A DNA stretch of 64,000 nt from Paracoccaceae bacterium. Its GTDB lineage: Bacteria; Pseudomonadota; Alphaproteobacteria; Rhodobacterales; Rhodobacteraceae. A model generated the notes under the pieces. That model was not told the DNA's origin and searched no databases. It saw only the letters and a program-made list of their open reading frames with translations. Below are positions 41,605-49,750 of this stretch, piece after piece (the stretch's first letter is position 1; every line of letters starts with the position of its first letter). The translations under genes were made by a program, and so were the position numbers. Where the stretch lies: assembly GCA_024742695.1 (NCBI GenBank), contig JANSXY010000002.1, forward strand, positions 186,001 to 250,000, written 5' to 3'.

Positions 41605-41796
41605 GCGATCACTCCTGTGCTTGCCCGTCGCGGCCGGCCGGGTGGTGGCGGGCCGACACGTTGGTCGCGGGCACGAAAGCAAGAGCGTTTCGAAACCGCC
41701 TGGATCGGACCATGCCGCGAAGGCTCGTCCGCCCGCAACCCCGAAGCCTTCGACCGCCCCCCGGGCAGGCAGGGCGCCGGCCTCGGACCGGCGCGC

Positions 41797-41807
41797 GGGG
41801 GGGGGGG
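41797..41807. repeat. Homopolymeric run of 11 G
   Basis: Eleven consecutive G bases lie in the 248-bp gap between the ABC permease and GST genes. Such tracts can slip during replication, and this one would not change any gene here. Otherwise I see nothing in that gap. Confidence 0.9.
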
Positions 41808-41852
41808 CGCGGGGCTTGCGGCGGATTGGGAGAAGGCGGGGCAAACTGGTCC

Positions 41853-43424
41853 CTACTCCGCCGTGGCCATTCCCATCCGCCGCAGGACGCGCCGCTCGAC
41901 GATCACGACGGCCTGGTAGAACACCACCGACAGCAGCACCGACACGGCCGCCACCGTCCAGATCATGCCGTAGTCGAGATATCCCCTCGACTGGTTCAGA
42001 AGGTTGCCCAGCCCACGGCCGGTCGCCAGCCATTCCGCGATCATCACGCCCAGCAGCGCACGCGGAACCGTCAGGCGGGTGGCGGCGAAGAGATAGGGCA
42101 GCGAGGCCGGAATGGTGACCATGCCGATCTCGCGCCAGCGGCCCGCGCCATAGGCCCGCGGCAGATCCTCCGCGCTCCGCGGCACCAGTGCGAGGCCCTG
42201 GGCGAGCGTGACGAAGGCCGGGAAGAAGGTGACCGAGATCGTCACCCACAGGGTCAGCGACGGGCCGCGGCCGAGGATCAGCACCAGAAGCGGCGTGAGC
42301 GCGACCAGCGGCATCGTCTGGGTGATCAGGGCGACGGGCATGAACGCCTCGATCGCGCGCGGGGCCAGCCGCGACGAAACCGCGAGCGCAAAGGCGAAGC
42401 CAAGGCCCGCGAACATGCCCAGGACCGTGATCGGCAGCGTCTCGGCCAGCGCCGCGAACAGGCGCGCCTGCGCGGTCTCGGCGGTGTGCGCCAGAAACAG
42501 GTAATCGACAACGCCCCACGGCGTCTTGGCGATCAGGTCCGGCACGCCAGTCAGCCGGATGAACGCCCACCACAGAACGAAGGGCAGAGCGATGGTTCCC
42601 CCCGCCAGCGCCACGCGCAGGGCCGGACCGCCCGCCTGCACCGACACATCCGGGATCGCGCTGTTCAGCGTCACGGCCCGCGTTGCCCCCGCGACGCGCC
42701 GCGACAGAAGCGCGAAGGCGCCGTAGCTCAACCCCGCGATCAGCGTCGCGACAAGCCCGATGCCCCAAAGCCGGTCCGGTTCCCCCCGGCCGAGCGATCC
42801 CAGCAGGTAGGCGCCCAGCCCCCATCGTCCGCCGCCACCGAATTCGGCCAGGATCGCCCCCAGCACGGCATTCGGCGCGGCCACCCGCAGCCCCGCAAGG
42901 ATCGAGGGCATGGCGCCGCGGAACAACACGAGGCGCAGTTCGTCGCGGCGGTTGCCACCGTAGGCGCGGATCAGGTCCGTCGCCCGGCTGTCGGCCTGGC
43001 TCAGCCCGATCACCGTCGCCGTCATGGTCACGAAGTAGACGCCCAGGGCGGCCAGCACGATCCGCGGCGCCATCCCCGAAAGCGTCAGCACGAGGATCGG
43101 CGCGATGGCGATCGGCGGCAATGCGAAGACGGCGATGTTGACGCCGCGAAAGAGCCGCAACGCCACCGGGGACAGTGCGAAAAGCACGCCTGCGGCGACC
43201 GCCACGAAATTGCCGATCACGAATCCCGCGCCCGAGGCGGCGAGCGTGGCCCAGACATGGCGCGGGTAGTCGCCGCGATCCTCCCACAGCCGCAGCAGGA
43301 TTTCCGTTATGCCGGGCAGCGCGCCACCGGCCACGAGGTCGAGCCGCCCCACGACTTCCCAGATGGCGAGCAGGATCGCCAGGTTGCGCAGGCCGCGGAG
43401 CGGGGCGATCGGTTCAGCCGCCAT
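41853..43424 (-). CDS. ABC transporter permease, two permease domains fused
   Basis: A 523-residue inner-membrane protein carrying two BPD_transp_1 domains in tandem. The first has the loop DLIRAYGGNRRDELRLVLFRGAMPSI near residue 165. The second has DLPRAYGAGRWREIGMVTIPASLPYL near residue 430. Related SsuC/TauC/ThiX-type importers normally use two copies of a single-domain permease, so this one is an internal fusion. The ATG lies inside the end of the ATPase gene (11-bp overlap), so the two are coupled. Confidence 0.85.
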   Translation of the reverse strand: MAAEPIAPLRGLRNLAILLAIWEVVGRLDLVAGGALPGITEILLRLWEDRGDYPRHVWATLAASGAGFVIGNFVAVAAGVLFALSPVALRLFRGVNIAVFALPPIAIAPILVLTLSGMAPRIVLAALGVYFVTMTATVIGLSQADSRATDLIRAYGGNRRDELRLVLFRGAMPSILAGLRVAAPNAVLGAILAEFGGGGRWGLGAYLLGSLGRGEPDRLWGIGLVATLIAGLSYGAFALLSRRVAGATRAVTLNSAIPDVSVQAGGPALRVALAGGTIALPFVLWWAFIRLTGVPDLIAKTPWGVVDYLFLAHTAETAQARLFAALAETLPITVLGMFAGLGFAFALAVSSRLAPRAIEAFMPVALITQTMPLVALTPLLVLILGRGPSLTLWVTISVTFFPAFVTLAQGLALVPRSAEDLPRAYGAGRWREIGMVTIPASLPYLFAATRLTVPRALLGVMIAEWLATGRGLGNLLNQSRGYLDYGMIWTVAAVSVLLSVVFYQAVVIVERRVLRRMGMATAE

Positions 43425-44184
43425 GCAGCGCCTCGGCGATCCTGTCGCAGGTTTCGTGGAACAGGGGGTCGGAAAACAGATGCGGTTGCCGGGGCCTCTC
43501 GAACGGGATGTCGATCCTCTCGACGATCCGGCCCGGCCCGGCATGCATGATCACCACGCTGTCGGCCAGGAACACCGCCTCGTCGATGCCGTGGGTAACG
43601 AGGAGCGCGGTCGACCCGCTTTCGGCCCAGATGCGCTGCAACTCGAGGTTCATCTGCCGTCGCAGGATCTGGTCGAGCGCGCCGAATGGCTCGTCCATGA
43701 ACAACACCTGCGGATGCGTCACCAGCGCGCGCGCGATGGCCACCCGCTGCCGCATGCCGCCGGACAACTCCCCCGGCAGCGCGTTCTCGAAGCCCGTCAG
43801 TCCGACGAGGTCGATCAGGTGGCCGACATGATCGGCCGAGGCAGCCAGCGGCCGGCGCAGCACCTCCAACGGAACCTCGACATTGCGCCGCACGCTGCGC
43901 CACGGCAGCAGCGCGGCGTCCTGGAAGGCGATCCCGGTCAGGCCCGCGCGCGCCGCGTCCAGCGGCGCCCGGCCGGCGATCCGCACCGTGCCGGCATCGG
44001 GCGCCTCAAGACCCATGGCGATCCGCATCGCGGTGGATTTGCCGCATCCCGACGGCCCGATGATCGCGGTGAACGATCCTTGCGGGCAGGACAGGGTGAC
44101 GTCGCGCAACGCCTCGACAACCCTGCCCCTGCCCGTGAAGGTCTTGCAGACCCCGGAAAGGGCGATCCCGTCCGGGGCCGTCAT
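43414..44184 (-). CDS. ABC transporter ATP-binding protein (SsuB/TauB type)
   Basis: A 256-residue ATPase. Walker A GPSGCGKST is at residues 43-51, signature LSGGMRQRVAIA near 145, and Walker B QVLFMDEPFGALD near 165. It lies between the binding protein (1-bp overlap at TGATG) and the fused permease. The family transports sulfonates, nitrate-like anions or pyrimidine thiamine precursors. Confidence 0.9.
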   Translation of the reverse strand: MTAPDGIALSGVCKTFTGRGRVVEALRDVTLSCPQGSFTAIIGPSGCGKSTAMRIAMGLEAPDAGTVRIAGRAPLDAARAGLTGIAFQDAALLPWRSVRRNVEVPLEVLRRPLAASADHVGHLIDLVGLTGFENALPGELSGGMRQRVAIARALVTHPQVLFMDEPFGALDQILRRQMNLELQRIWAESGSTALLVTHGIDEAVFLADSVVIMHAGPGRIVERIDIPFERPRQPHLFSDPLFHETCDRIAEALHGG

Positions 44185-45158
44185 CAGATCTCCTCAAGCA
44201 GCGTGGTGTCGAACATGTCGCGGCTGCCGACGATCCCGACCTTGCCGAGTGCGCTGAGATTGGCCTCGATGTCGTCCTCGCTCATCGCGAAATAGCCGTC
44301 GGGGTGCTGCATCAGCGGCATCTGCGCGTTGTTGAAGAAAAGCTCGTTCTCGATCGTGCGGCCGGTGCCATCGAACCAGGTGTCGGCCCAGCGCGGCGGC
44401 CAGAGATCCGGATCCTCGAAATTGACATTCCAGCCGCGGCGCGAGGCCCGCAGCCAGGCGACCAGTAGGTCGCGCTTTTCGGCCAGAACCTCTTCGGTGA
44501 CGACGACCGTGTCGTTGTAGATCGTGAAACCGAAATCGTAGAGCAGGAAGGACACCGCCTCGACCCCCTGCTGGCTGATCGTGTAGGGGACGTTGGTGGT
44601 GAAATCGAGGCTTGCGTCGATCTCGCCGCGGATCAAGGGCGTCGGATCGTAGGCGTAGGGAACGATGTTCACCTGCGACGGATCGATCCCGTTGATCTGC
44701 AGCATCGCATTGACCGAGATGACGTTCACCGGCGGCACGGCCAAAGTCTTGCCGACAAGGTCCGCCGGCGACAGGATCGGGTTCGAGGCGAGCGACACCA
44801 CCCCGATCGGGTTCTTCTGATACTGCGCCCCGATGATCTTGAACGGCGCGCCCTGGTCCACGATCGCGCGGATCGTCGTGTCGGGGGTGGTGAGCGCGAG
44901 GTCGGCGCGCCCCGCGATGATCGTGCTTTCGGGGATCACGTCGGGTCCGCCCGGCAGGTAGGTCAGGTCGAGCCCCTCTTCGGCGTAATATCCCTCGTCG
45001 ATGCCGATGAAATAGCCGGCGAACTCGGCGTCGTTGATCCAGGCCGCCTGCATCGTGAAGGGCGTCGAGGCATGGGCGGCGCGCCACGGCAGGGCGGCCG
45101 CCGCGCCGGCGGCGGCTGTCGTTCCAAGAAAGCGGCGGCGGTTCAGGCTGAGCGGCAT
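44184..45158 (-). CDS. ABC substrate-binding protein, NMT1/THI5-like, Tat-exported
   Basis: A 324-residue binding protein with a twin-arginine signal (NRRRFLGTTAAAGAAAALPW, first 30 residues) and AAGGAG upstream. The mature domain has EGYYAEEGLDLTYLPGGPD and SNPILSPADLVGKTLAVPP, typical of NMT1/THI5/SsuA proteins. These bind pyrimidine thiamine precursors, taurine or other small ligands. A Tat signal implies the protein is folded before export. The ligand is not determined. Confidence 0.85.
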   Translation of the reverse strand: MPLSLNRRRFLGTTAAAGAAAALPWRAAHASTPFTMQAAWINDAEFAGYFIGIDEGYYAEEGLDLTYLPGGPDVIPESTIIAGRADLALTTPDTTIRAIVDQGAPFKIIGAQYQKNPIGVVSLASNPILSPADLVGKTLAVPPVNVISVNAMLQINGIDPSQVNIVPYAYDPTPLIRGEIDASLDFTTNVPYTISQQGVEAVSFLLYDFGFTIYNDTVVVTEEVLAEKRDLLVAWLRASRRGWNVNFEDPDLWPPRWADTWFDGTGRTIENELFFNNAQMPLMQHPDGYFAMSEDDIEANLSALGKVGIVGSRDMFDTTLLEEI

Positions 45159-45183
45159 GGGAGGGCTCCTTTGGTTGGAAGGG

Positions 45184-45921
45184 TCAGGCGAGCCCCTGAA
45201 GGCGCTGGAGTTCCTGCAGGGGCGGTGTATCGGCGATCTGCCGGGGTTCGAGCAGCGGCCACTTGACGCCGCGCGGCCGCTTCGCCCGCCGCTCGACGAC
45301 GTGGGTGCGGGTCGGCGTGAAGATCCGGTCCACGAGGATGTCGGTTTCCGAGGGTTGAAGCTGGTCCTCGACAAGCTGGACGTCATGGACGACGGCATGC
45401 ACGGGCGTGGTTTCATCCACCAGCCCGAGATCGGTGAACATGCCCCATTCGAGGTCGAAGAAGCCATGCCCCTTGCCAAAGCGCACGCCATTCACCGACA
45501 CCGCCGAGGCGCCGGTCACGAGGTAGTCGAACCGTCCGCGCCGGGCGATCTGCGCCAGTGTCACCGGTTCGCCGAAGTGTTCCATCCCGTCCAGCCACGA
45601 GGCGTAGAGCGCCGCCCCCTCCGGCACCTTCGCGGGATCGAGAAACAGGAAGCCGCGGTAGATGCCGTAGGTCGACATGACAAAGGGCTTGCCGGCCTCG
45701 ATCATCCGGCGGCGCAGATCGGCCAGGCAGTTGTCGGGGGTGATGAAGGCGAAGCGGGACGCGGCATAGGCGGGATCCGCGACAAGGCGGTCGGTCGCGG
45801 CCTCGGATCCCTCGAAATCCGGTATCACCTCGGCGAAGTCGAGGTGAAAGCGGGTGTCGGGCCTCGCCACATCCTTCAGCTTCGTCCATATCTTTTCGCG
45901 GATCACCCTGGAGGTCGTCAT
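45184..45921 (-). CDS. 5-formyltetrahydrofolate cyclo-ligase family protein
   Basis: A 245-residue protein with the C-terminal family motif VRFGKGHGFFDLEWG and an N-terminal basic segment (SRVIREKIWTKLKDV). This longer type resembles MTHFSD-like homologues more than classical FolD-partner FAU proteins (about 190 residues). I chose the ATG at 45921; the frame could also begin at a TTG three codons earlier. It is the first gene of the ABC operon and faces an RpiR regulator. It may act on a folate- or pyrimidine-like compound brought in by the transporter; this is inference. Confidence 0.7.
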   Translation of the reverse strand: MTTSRVIREKIWTKLKDVARPDTRFHLDFAEVIPDFEGSEAATDRLVADPAYAASRFAFITPDNCLADLRRRMIEAGKPFVMSTYGIYRGFLFLDPAKVPEGAALYASWLDGMEHFGEPVTLAQIARRGRFDYLVTGASAVSVNGVRFGKGHGFFDLEWGMFTDLGLVDETTPVHAVVHDVQLVEDQLQPSETDILVDRIFTPTRTHVVERRAKRPRGVKWPLLEPRQIADTPPLQELQRLQGLA

Positions 45922-45936
45922 CTTGCCCAATCGCCC

Positions 45937-45973
45937 TGTTTCATTGTTTCATAACCGTGGAACAGCAGTTTCA
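45937..45973. promoter_or_regulatory. Triple GTTTCA motif between the ABC operon and the RpiR gene
   Basis: TGTTTCA occurs at 45937-45943 and 45945-45951, and AGTTTCA at 45967-45973, all on the same strand. They sit in the 75-bp divergent spacer. They are good candidates for an RpiR operator controlling both sides. Confidence 0.5.
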
Positions 45974-45996
45974 CAGGTCAAGAGGATTCGTATGCG

Positions 45997-46842
45997 ATGG
46001 CGTCCAGACTGATCCTCAGAATCCAGGAACGATCCGCCCGCCTGACCGCGAGCGAGAAGAAGATCGCGCAAATCCTGCTGCAAAACCAAAGTCTTATCGA
46101 AACGCACACCGCGACCGAGCTGGCCGCACTGGCCGGGGTATCGAAGGCCACCACTGCCCGTTTTTTCCGCAGTCTGGGCTACGCGGACTTCGAGGAGGTC
46201 CGGCTACAGGCCCGCGAAGAGCGCAACCGCCGCGAACCCTACGTCGGCCCCGAATCGGGCTACGAGCCGGCGACCTTGGGGCGGACGATCTCCGATCATC
46301 TCGATCTCGAACTGCACAACATGACCCGGACCTTCGAGGAAATGCGGTCCGATCTGCTGCCCGAGGTCGCGACCATGCTGACCACGGCGCCACGCGTGTG
46401 GTTCCTCGGGTTCGGCGATGAGGCGGGGGTGGCCGCGGTGGGGTGTTCGGTGTTCTCGCGCCTGCGGCACGGCGTGCATCTGTTGCGCGGGGCCGGGCAG
46501 TCCTGGGCGGCGGAACTGTCGATGACCGGCCCGCGCGACGTTCTGGTGCTTTTGAGTTTCGAGCCGCGGCCCCGGGTGCTGCGGCCGCTGCTGGCGCACG
46601 CCCGGACGACGCGGATGCGGATCGTGACCATCACCGACCACGCCTATGCCGCCCAGGCGGACCGGTTTTCCGAGGTCGTGCTGCCCTGTCATGTCGCGAG
46701 CTACGGCATCCTGCCGACGCATGCCACGATGCTGTCCGTCCTGCGGCTGATCGCGGTCGCCTATCTGGGCAGGAACGCCGAAGCCGTCAGCCAGCGTATC
46801 GCCACGCTGTCGGCGATCGAGGAGGAACTCGATCTTTTCTGA
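45997..46842 (+). CDS. RpiR-family transcriptional regulator
   Basis: A 281-residue regulator with an N-terminal HTH_6 domain (LTASEKKIAQILLQN, TATELAALAGVSKATTARFFRSLGYADFEEVR) and a C-terminal SIS domain (about 120-250, RVWFLGFGDEAGVAAV). SIS domains bind phosphosugars or similar ligands. It is divergent from the ABC/5-FTHF-ligase operon across 75 bp with repeated GTTTCA motifs. It is the likely regulator of that operon. Confidence 0.9.
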   Translation: MASRLILRIQERSARLTASEKKIAQILLQNQSLIETHTATELAALAGVSKATTARFFRSLGYADFEEVRLQAREERNRREPYVGPESGYEPATLGRTISDHLDLELHNMTRTFEEMRSDLLPEVATMLTTAPRVWFLGFGDEAGVAAVGCSVFSRLRHGVHLLRGAGQSWAAELSMTGPRDVLVLLSFEPRPRVLRPLLAHARTTRMRIVTITDHAYAAQADRFSEVVLPCHVASYGILPTHATMLSVLRLIAVAYLGRNAEAVSQRIATLSAIEEELDLF

Positions 46843-46984
46843 GTGCGTCGCTGATGAACTCCCTGATCGCGGCGGTGACACGATCCGGCAACGCGGAACC
46901 GCCAGGCCAGGCTTCGCCAAGGGCGCAACGCGGACCCTGCTCGATCATCGCACGTCGCTCATCCGACAGCTCTGCGGCCGGCAA
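46787..46984 (-). pseudogene. Possible C-terminal remnant of a LysR-type regulator
   Basis: A short minus-strand frame with EAWPGGSALPDRVTAAIREF and then ISDALRKDR, which resembles the end of a LysR effector domain. There is no helix-turn-helix part and no normal start (only TTG). The last part runs antisense into the RpiR gene end. It may be a gene relic or chance. Confidence 0.3.
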
Positions 46985-47171
46985 GCGGGGTCGCGTTTGC
47001 CTCCTCGATCAGACCCACACTCCGAAAGCGCCCGCGACACGAACCATCAGGATCGCCGCGACCGTCATCGTCACTGCCACTTCCCGGCCCATGACCCGTT
47101 CGAAGGTACACGCCCAACGACCCCGGCCAGAACCCACGCGACGCTTGGGCACGGCTTCATCCCCTCAGCCG
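46843..47171. other. Gap of 329 bp without an intact gene
   Basis: Apart from the possible LysR relic at its left end I see no convincing gene, RNA or repeat here. Composition looks somewhat less GC-rich than the operons around it. Confidence 0.5.
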
Positions 47172-48158
47172 CTAGACTTGCGCGCCCTCGGCGAGCAGCC
47201 CCTTCGCCGTGAGTGCCGCCCAGAACTCGGACGGAATCGGGGTCGAGAACCAAGCGATTATCTGTTCCAGTTCGGCCTTGTTCCTCGGTCCCGGAATGAC
47301 CGACGCGACAAGCCCATCCCGAAGCGGGAACTGAAGTGCAGCGGCGGCGAGGGGTAATGAGAACGCGTCGGCCACCTCGGCCAGTGCCCGAGCCTTGCTC
47401 ACGATATCGGCCGGCGCCTTGGCGTAGTTCCACATGTCGCGGCCCACGAGGATACCGGAATTGAACGGGCCGCCACAAATGATCGACGTGCCTGCTGCAC
47501 GGCATGCCGGAAACAGGCTTTCGAGCGCCGTCTGCTCGAGCAACGTGTAGCGCCCGGCGAGCAGGAACACGTCCCAGTCTCCAATTCCCAGGGCGTCCAG
47601 GCAGACCTGGTTTTCATTGACGCCAAGTCCGATCGCCCTGACCGCGCCGGCCCGACGCAGTTCGTCCATCGCGCGGTAGCCTCCATCCGCCAGATCGCGG
47701 AAATGGCGGGCGTTTTCCTCTCCATGCTGAAAAACCCCGATGTCGTGGGCGAGGAGAATGTCGATGCGATCCAGGCCAAGGCGCTGAAGATTATCCTCGT
47801 AGGCGCGCATGATGCCGTCGTAGCCGTAGTCGTAGACCACATGAAACGGCAGTGGATCGATCATGCCGAAATCCATGGGGTTCTCGACGGGGCCGGGCCG
47901 AAGCAACCGGCCTACCTTGTCCGACAGGATGTAATCCGTCCCGCGCAGGGCGTCGCCGATCACCCGCTCGGACCGGCCAAAGCCATACCACGGGGCCGTG
48001 TCGAAATAGCTGATCCCGGCGTCGCGCGCGGCCAGCACAAGTTCCATCGCCTGGGCGTTTCCGAGGTCGACGAAGTTTCCGCCAAGCGGTGCACCGCCGA
48101 GGCCAAGGGTGCCGATCTTGAGCCCCGTGCGGCCGATCTCGCGCTGTTCCATGTTCAT
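47172..48158 (-). CDS. Aldo/keto reductase (sugar or pyridoxal dehydrogenase-like)
   Basis: A 328-residue NAD(P)-dependent oxidoreductase. The catalytic tetrad is visible: Asp and Tyr in YFDTAPWYGFGRSE, Lys in SDKVGR, and His in LLAHDIG. The C-terminal NADP-binding part has VIPGPRNKAELEQI. The length and the GFGRSE segment fit the branch with L-fucose/D-threo-aldose and pyridoxal dehydrogenases. The substrate is not determined. It is flanked by two gene-poor gaps, and its codon use looks less GC-biased than its neighbours. Recent acquisition is possible. Confidence 0.85.
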   Translation of the reverse strand: MNMEQREIGRTGLKIGTLGLGGAPLGGNFVDLGNAQAMELVLAARDAGISYFDTAPWYGFGRSERVIGDALRGTDYILSDKVGRLLRPGPVENPMDFGMIDPLPFHVVYDYGYDGIMRAYEDNLQRLGLDRIDILLAHDIGVFQHGEENARHFRDLADGGYRAMDELRRAGAVRAIGLGVNENQVCLDALGIGDWDVFLLAGRYTLLEQTALESLFPACRAAGTSIICGGPFNSGILVGRDMWNYAKAPADIVSKARALAEVADAFSLPLAAAALQFPLRDGLVASVIPGPRNKAELEQIIAWFSTPIPSEFWAALTAKGLLAEGAQV

Positions 48159-48802
48159 CTCCTCTCCGATCCTGGCGCATGGCTGCCCGACCGCAGATCA
48201 TGCCGACACTCGGTTTCTCAGTGCCGATCCTGAGGGCGACAACACCGGCGGTCCGCGTCGGCACGCCCGGCGGCGTACTGCATCATTCGAAGTCCGGCTT
48301 GTCCAGAGACCGCGCAACGCCAAGCATGTCCTCGGCGCAATGTAACCCAGGCCCTCTCGACCAACGGCCGCGTCGTGAACGAACGAACAGAAAGGCGTCG
48401 CTGCACCGCAGTGGTCCGCTTCGAGCCCGGAGCGGCCTTCGTCTTGCGACGCATCCTGCCGGTTACCTCGTTCCCAGCGCGACGTGCACCGCATCCGGGT
48501 AGACCAGCCTGTCGCCACGCGCGCAGGCGTCGCGCAGTTCTCCGGAGAGCGCGCGGGCGCACGGTTTCCCTCCGTCGATCCGACAGATGGCCGTCTTGCC
48601 GGGTCACGGCGAATCCGGTCCCTCGGGGCCGCCCTGGCCCCGGCGGGGATCTGGGTTCATCGCGATCGGGGCGGAAACGACCGGCAGGGTCTTTCTCGGC
48701 CGCCTGCCCCTCGAGACCGGTCGGAACTGCGAAGAAAACTGCGAAAAACCGGGATGCGGGATGCCCCGGCCGGGCTCGGCTCAACGTTTTCAGGGGGTTG
48801 GA
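48159..48802. other. Gap of 644 bp without a recognisable gene
   Basis: Only short overlapping frames on both strands are present, none with a family signature. One minus-strand frame ending near 48475 contains DRLVYPDAVHVALGTR and looks protein-like, but it lacks a start and could be a remnant. No integrase is visible, although the gap abuts the tRNA-His 3' end. Confidence 0.5.
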
Positions 48803-48879
48803 TGGTACCGCCTCCCCGGCTCGAACGGGGGACCCCCAGATCCACAATCTGGTGCTCTAACCAACTGAGCTAAGGCGGC
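48803..48879 (-). tRNA. tRNA-His (GTG anticodon)
   Basis: A complete 77-nt cloverleaf with encoded CCA (the CCA complement is at 48803-48805). The anticodon loop TTGTGGA puts GTG at 48845-48843. The acceptor arms GCCGCCT/AGGCGGT give a G1-U72 wobble pair with A73. The base before G1 is T, so G-1 is not encoded, and C73 is absent. This is the divergent tRNA-His type known from alphaproteobacteria. Confidence 0.97.
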
Positions 48880-49000
48880 ACTGACGGGGCATTTACCGTC
48901 GCCGCCCCGCGATTGCAAGAGGCGCGGCGGGGCGCCGGGGCCTTGCCAGCCGCGCGGCATCGGGCTAGCAGGCGGGGATCGGCAACCGCGGGAGGCGGGC

Positions 49001-49219
49001 ATGGGCATCGACAGCGAAAGCGACACCGGGGCGAACCTGCAGATCGGCCCGACAACGCTGGGGATGGTGCGGATCTACATCGAGGGCGACGGGGTCGACC
49101 TGCCACTGGATTTCGATCCCGACGAGGCCGAGGAAATCGCCGAGGAACTGCGCGCCGCCGCCGAGGCCGCGCGCGCGATGGCCGCGCCGAAGGGCGGCCG
49201 CGGGCCTAGACGCCGCTGA
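49001..49219 (+). CDS. Small conserved protein, DUF6324-like
   Basis: A 72-residue acidic protein with a basic tail. LQIGPTTLGMVRIYIEGDGVDLPLDF is followed by a helix (PDEAEEIAEELRAAAEAARAM). I recognise this pattern as a small family widespread in Rhodobacteraceae (DUF6324, from memory). No function is known. GGAGG lies upstream of the ATG. Its 3' end overlaps mmcB by 14 bp in convergent orientation. Confidence 0.75.
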   Translation: MGIDSESDTGANLQIGPTTLGMVRIYIEGDGVDLPLDFDPDEAEEIAEELRAAAEAARAMAAPKGGRGPRRR

Positions 49220-49661
49220 TCCCGGCGGGGTCGCGCAGCGCCTGAAGCCTGAGCGCGGCGTGGCGGGCGAACAGCAGCATCATCTTCTTGCGCCGGGCCG
49301 GGGCCAGCGGCGCCTCCGGCGCCTCGCGCAGGATCTCGGCGCCATAGCCGTCGGCCAGGATCAGCCCGGTGTCGGCGGGCAAGAGATCGACGGGGAAATC
49401 GGCATCCACCGCCCAGTAGAACCGGTCGGCGAACTCCAGGTAGCCCTGCCACTTGCGGTCGGCACGGAAATCGGCGCGGCCGGACTTGCATTCCACCACC
49501 CGGATCTCGCCCTTCGGACCCAGCGCGCAGACATCCACCCGAAGCCCGGCGGCGGGCACCAGTTCCTCGACCGTGACGAAGCCGAGATCGCGAAACATCC
49601 GCGCCACCCCGCGGGCAAGTCGCTGGCCGGGCATCAGCTCTGTCAGGGGTTCGATCGGCAT
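49206..49661 (-). CDS. mmcB: MmcB-family DNA repair protein
   Basis: A 151-residue protein of the MmcB family (PF06319), nuclease-like proteins linked to DNA damage repair. The core RVDVCALGPKGEIRVVECKSGRADFRAD has the D...ExK pattern of PD-(D/E)xK nucleases. KWQGYLEFADRFYWAVD and ADTGLILADGYGAEILRE follow. The ATG at 49661 gives the family N terminus (MPIEPLTELMPGQRLARGVAR). It is divergent from the 6S RNA promoter. Confidence 0.85.
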   Translation of the reverse strand: MPIEPLTELMPGQRLARGVARMFRDLGFVTVEELVPAAGLRVDVCALGPKGEIRVVECKSGRADFRADRKWQGYLEFADRFYWAVDADFPVDLLPADTGLILADGYGAEILREAPEAPLAPARRKKMMLLFARHAALRLQALRDPAGISGV

Positions 49662-49717
49662 GGGCGCATCTTGAACGAACCGCGAACACCGGGCAAGTCC
49701 CCGCGCCGATCCGGGCC

Positions 49718-49745
49718 TTGCGCGGGGGCCGGGCACGGCCTATCT
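49718..49745 (+). promoter_or_regulatory. Sigma-70-type promoter for 6S RNA
   Basis: TTGCGC (49718-49723) and CTATCT (49740-49745) are separated by 16 bp. Transcription starting six to seven bases later falls exactly at the 5' arm of the 6S RNA closing stem. Confidence 0.65.
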
Positions 49746-49750
49746 GTTGC

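Noticed and set aside
40804-43287. Long minus-strand frame joining the GST gene to an upstream region
   Set aside because: Only the part from 41604 is GST-like with a ribosome-binding site; the rest is out of frame with the ABC permease.
47071-47505. Minus-strand frame of about 144 codons at the end of the aldo/keto reductase
   Set aside because: It is a shadow frame of the reductase with no family features.
48484-48873. Plus-strand frame ending RLERGTPRSTIWCSNQLS
   Set aside because: This tail is the antisense of tRNA-His and a well-known false protein in databases.
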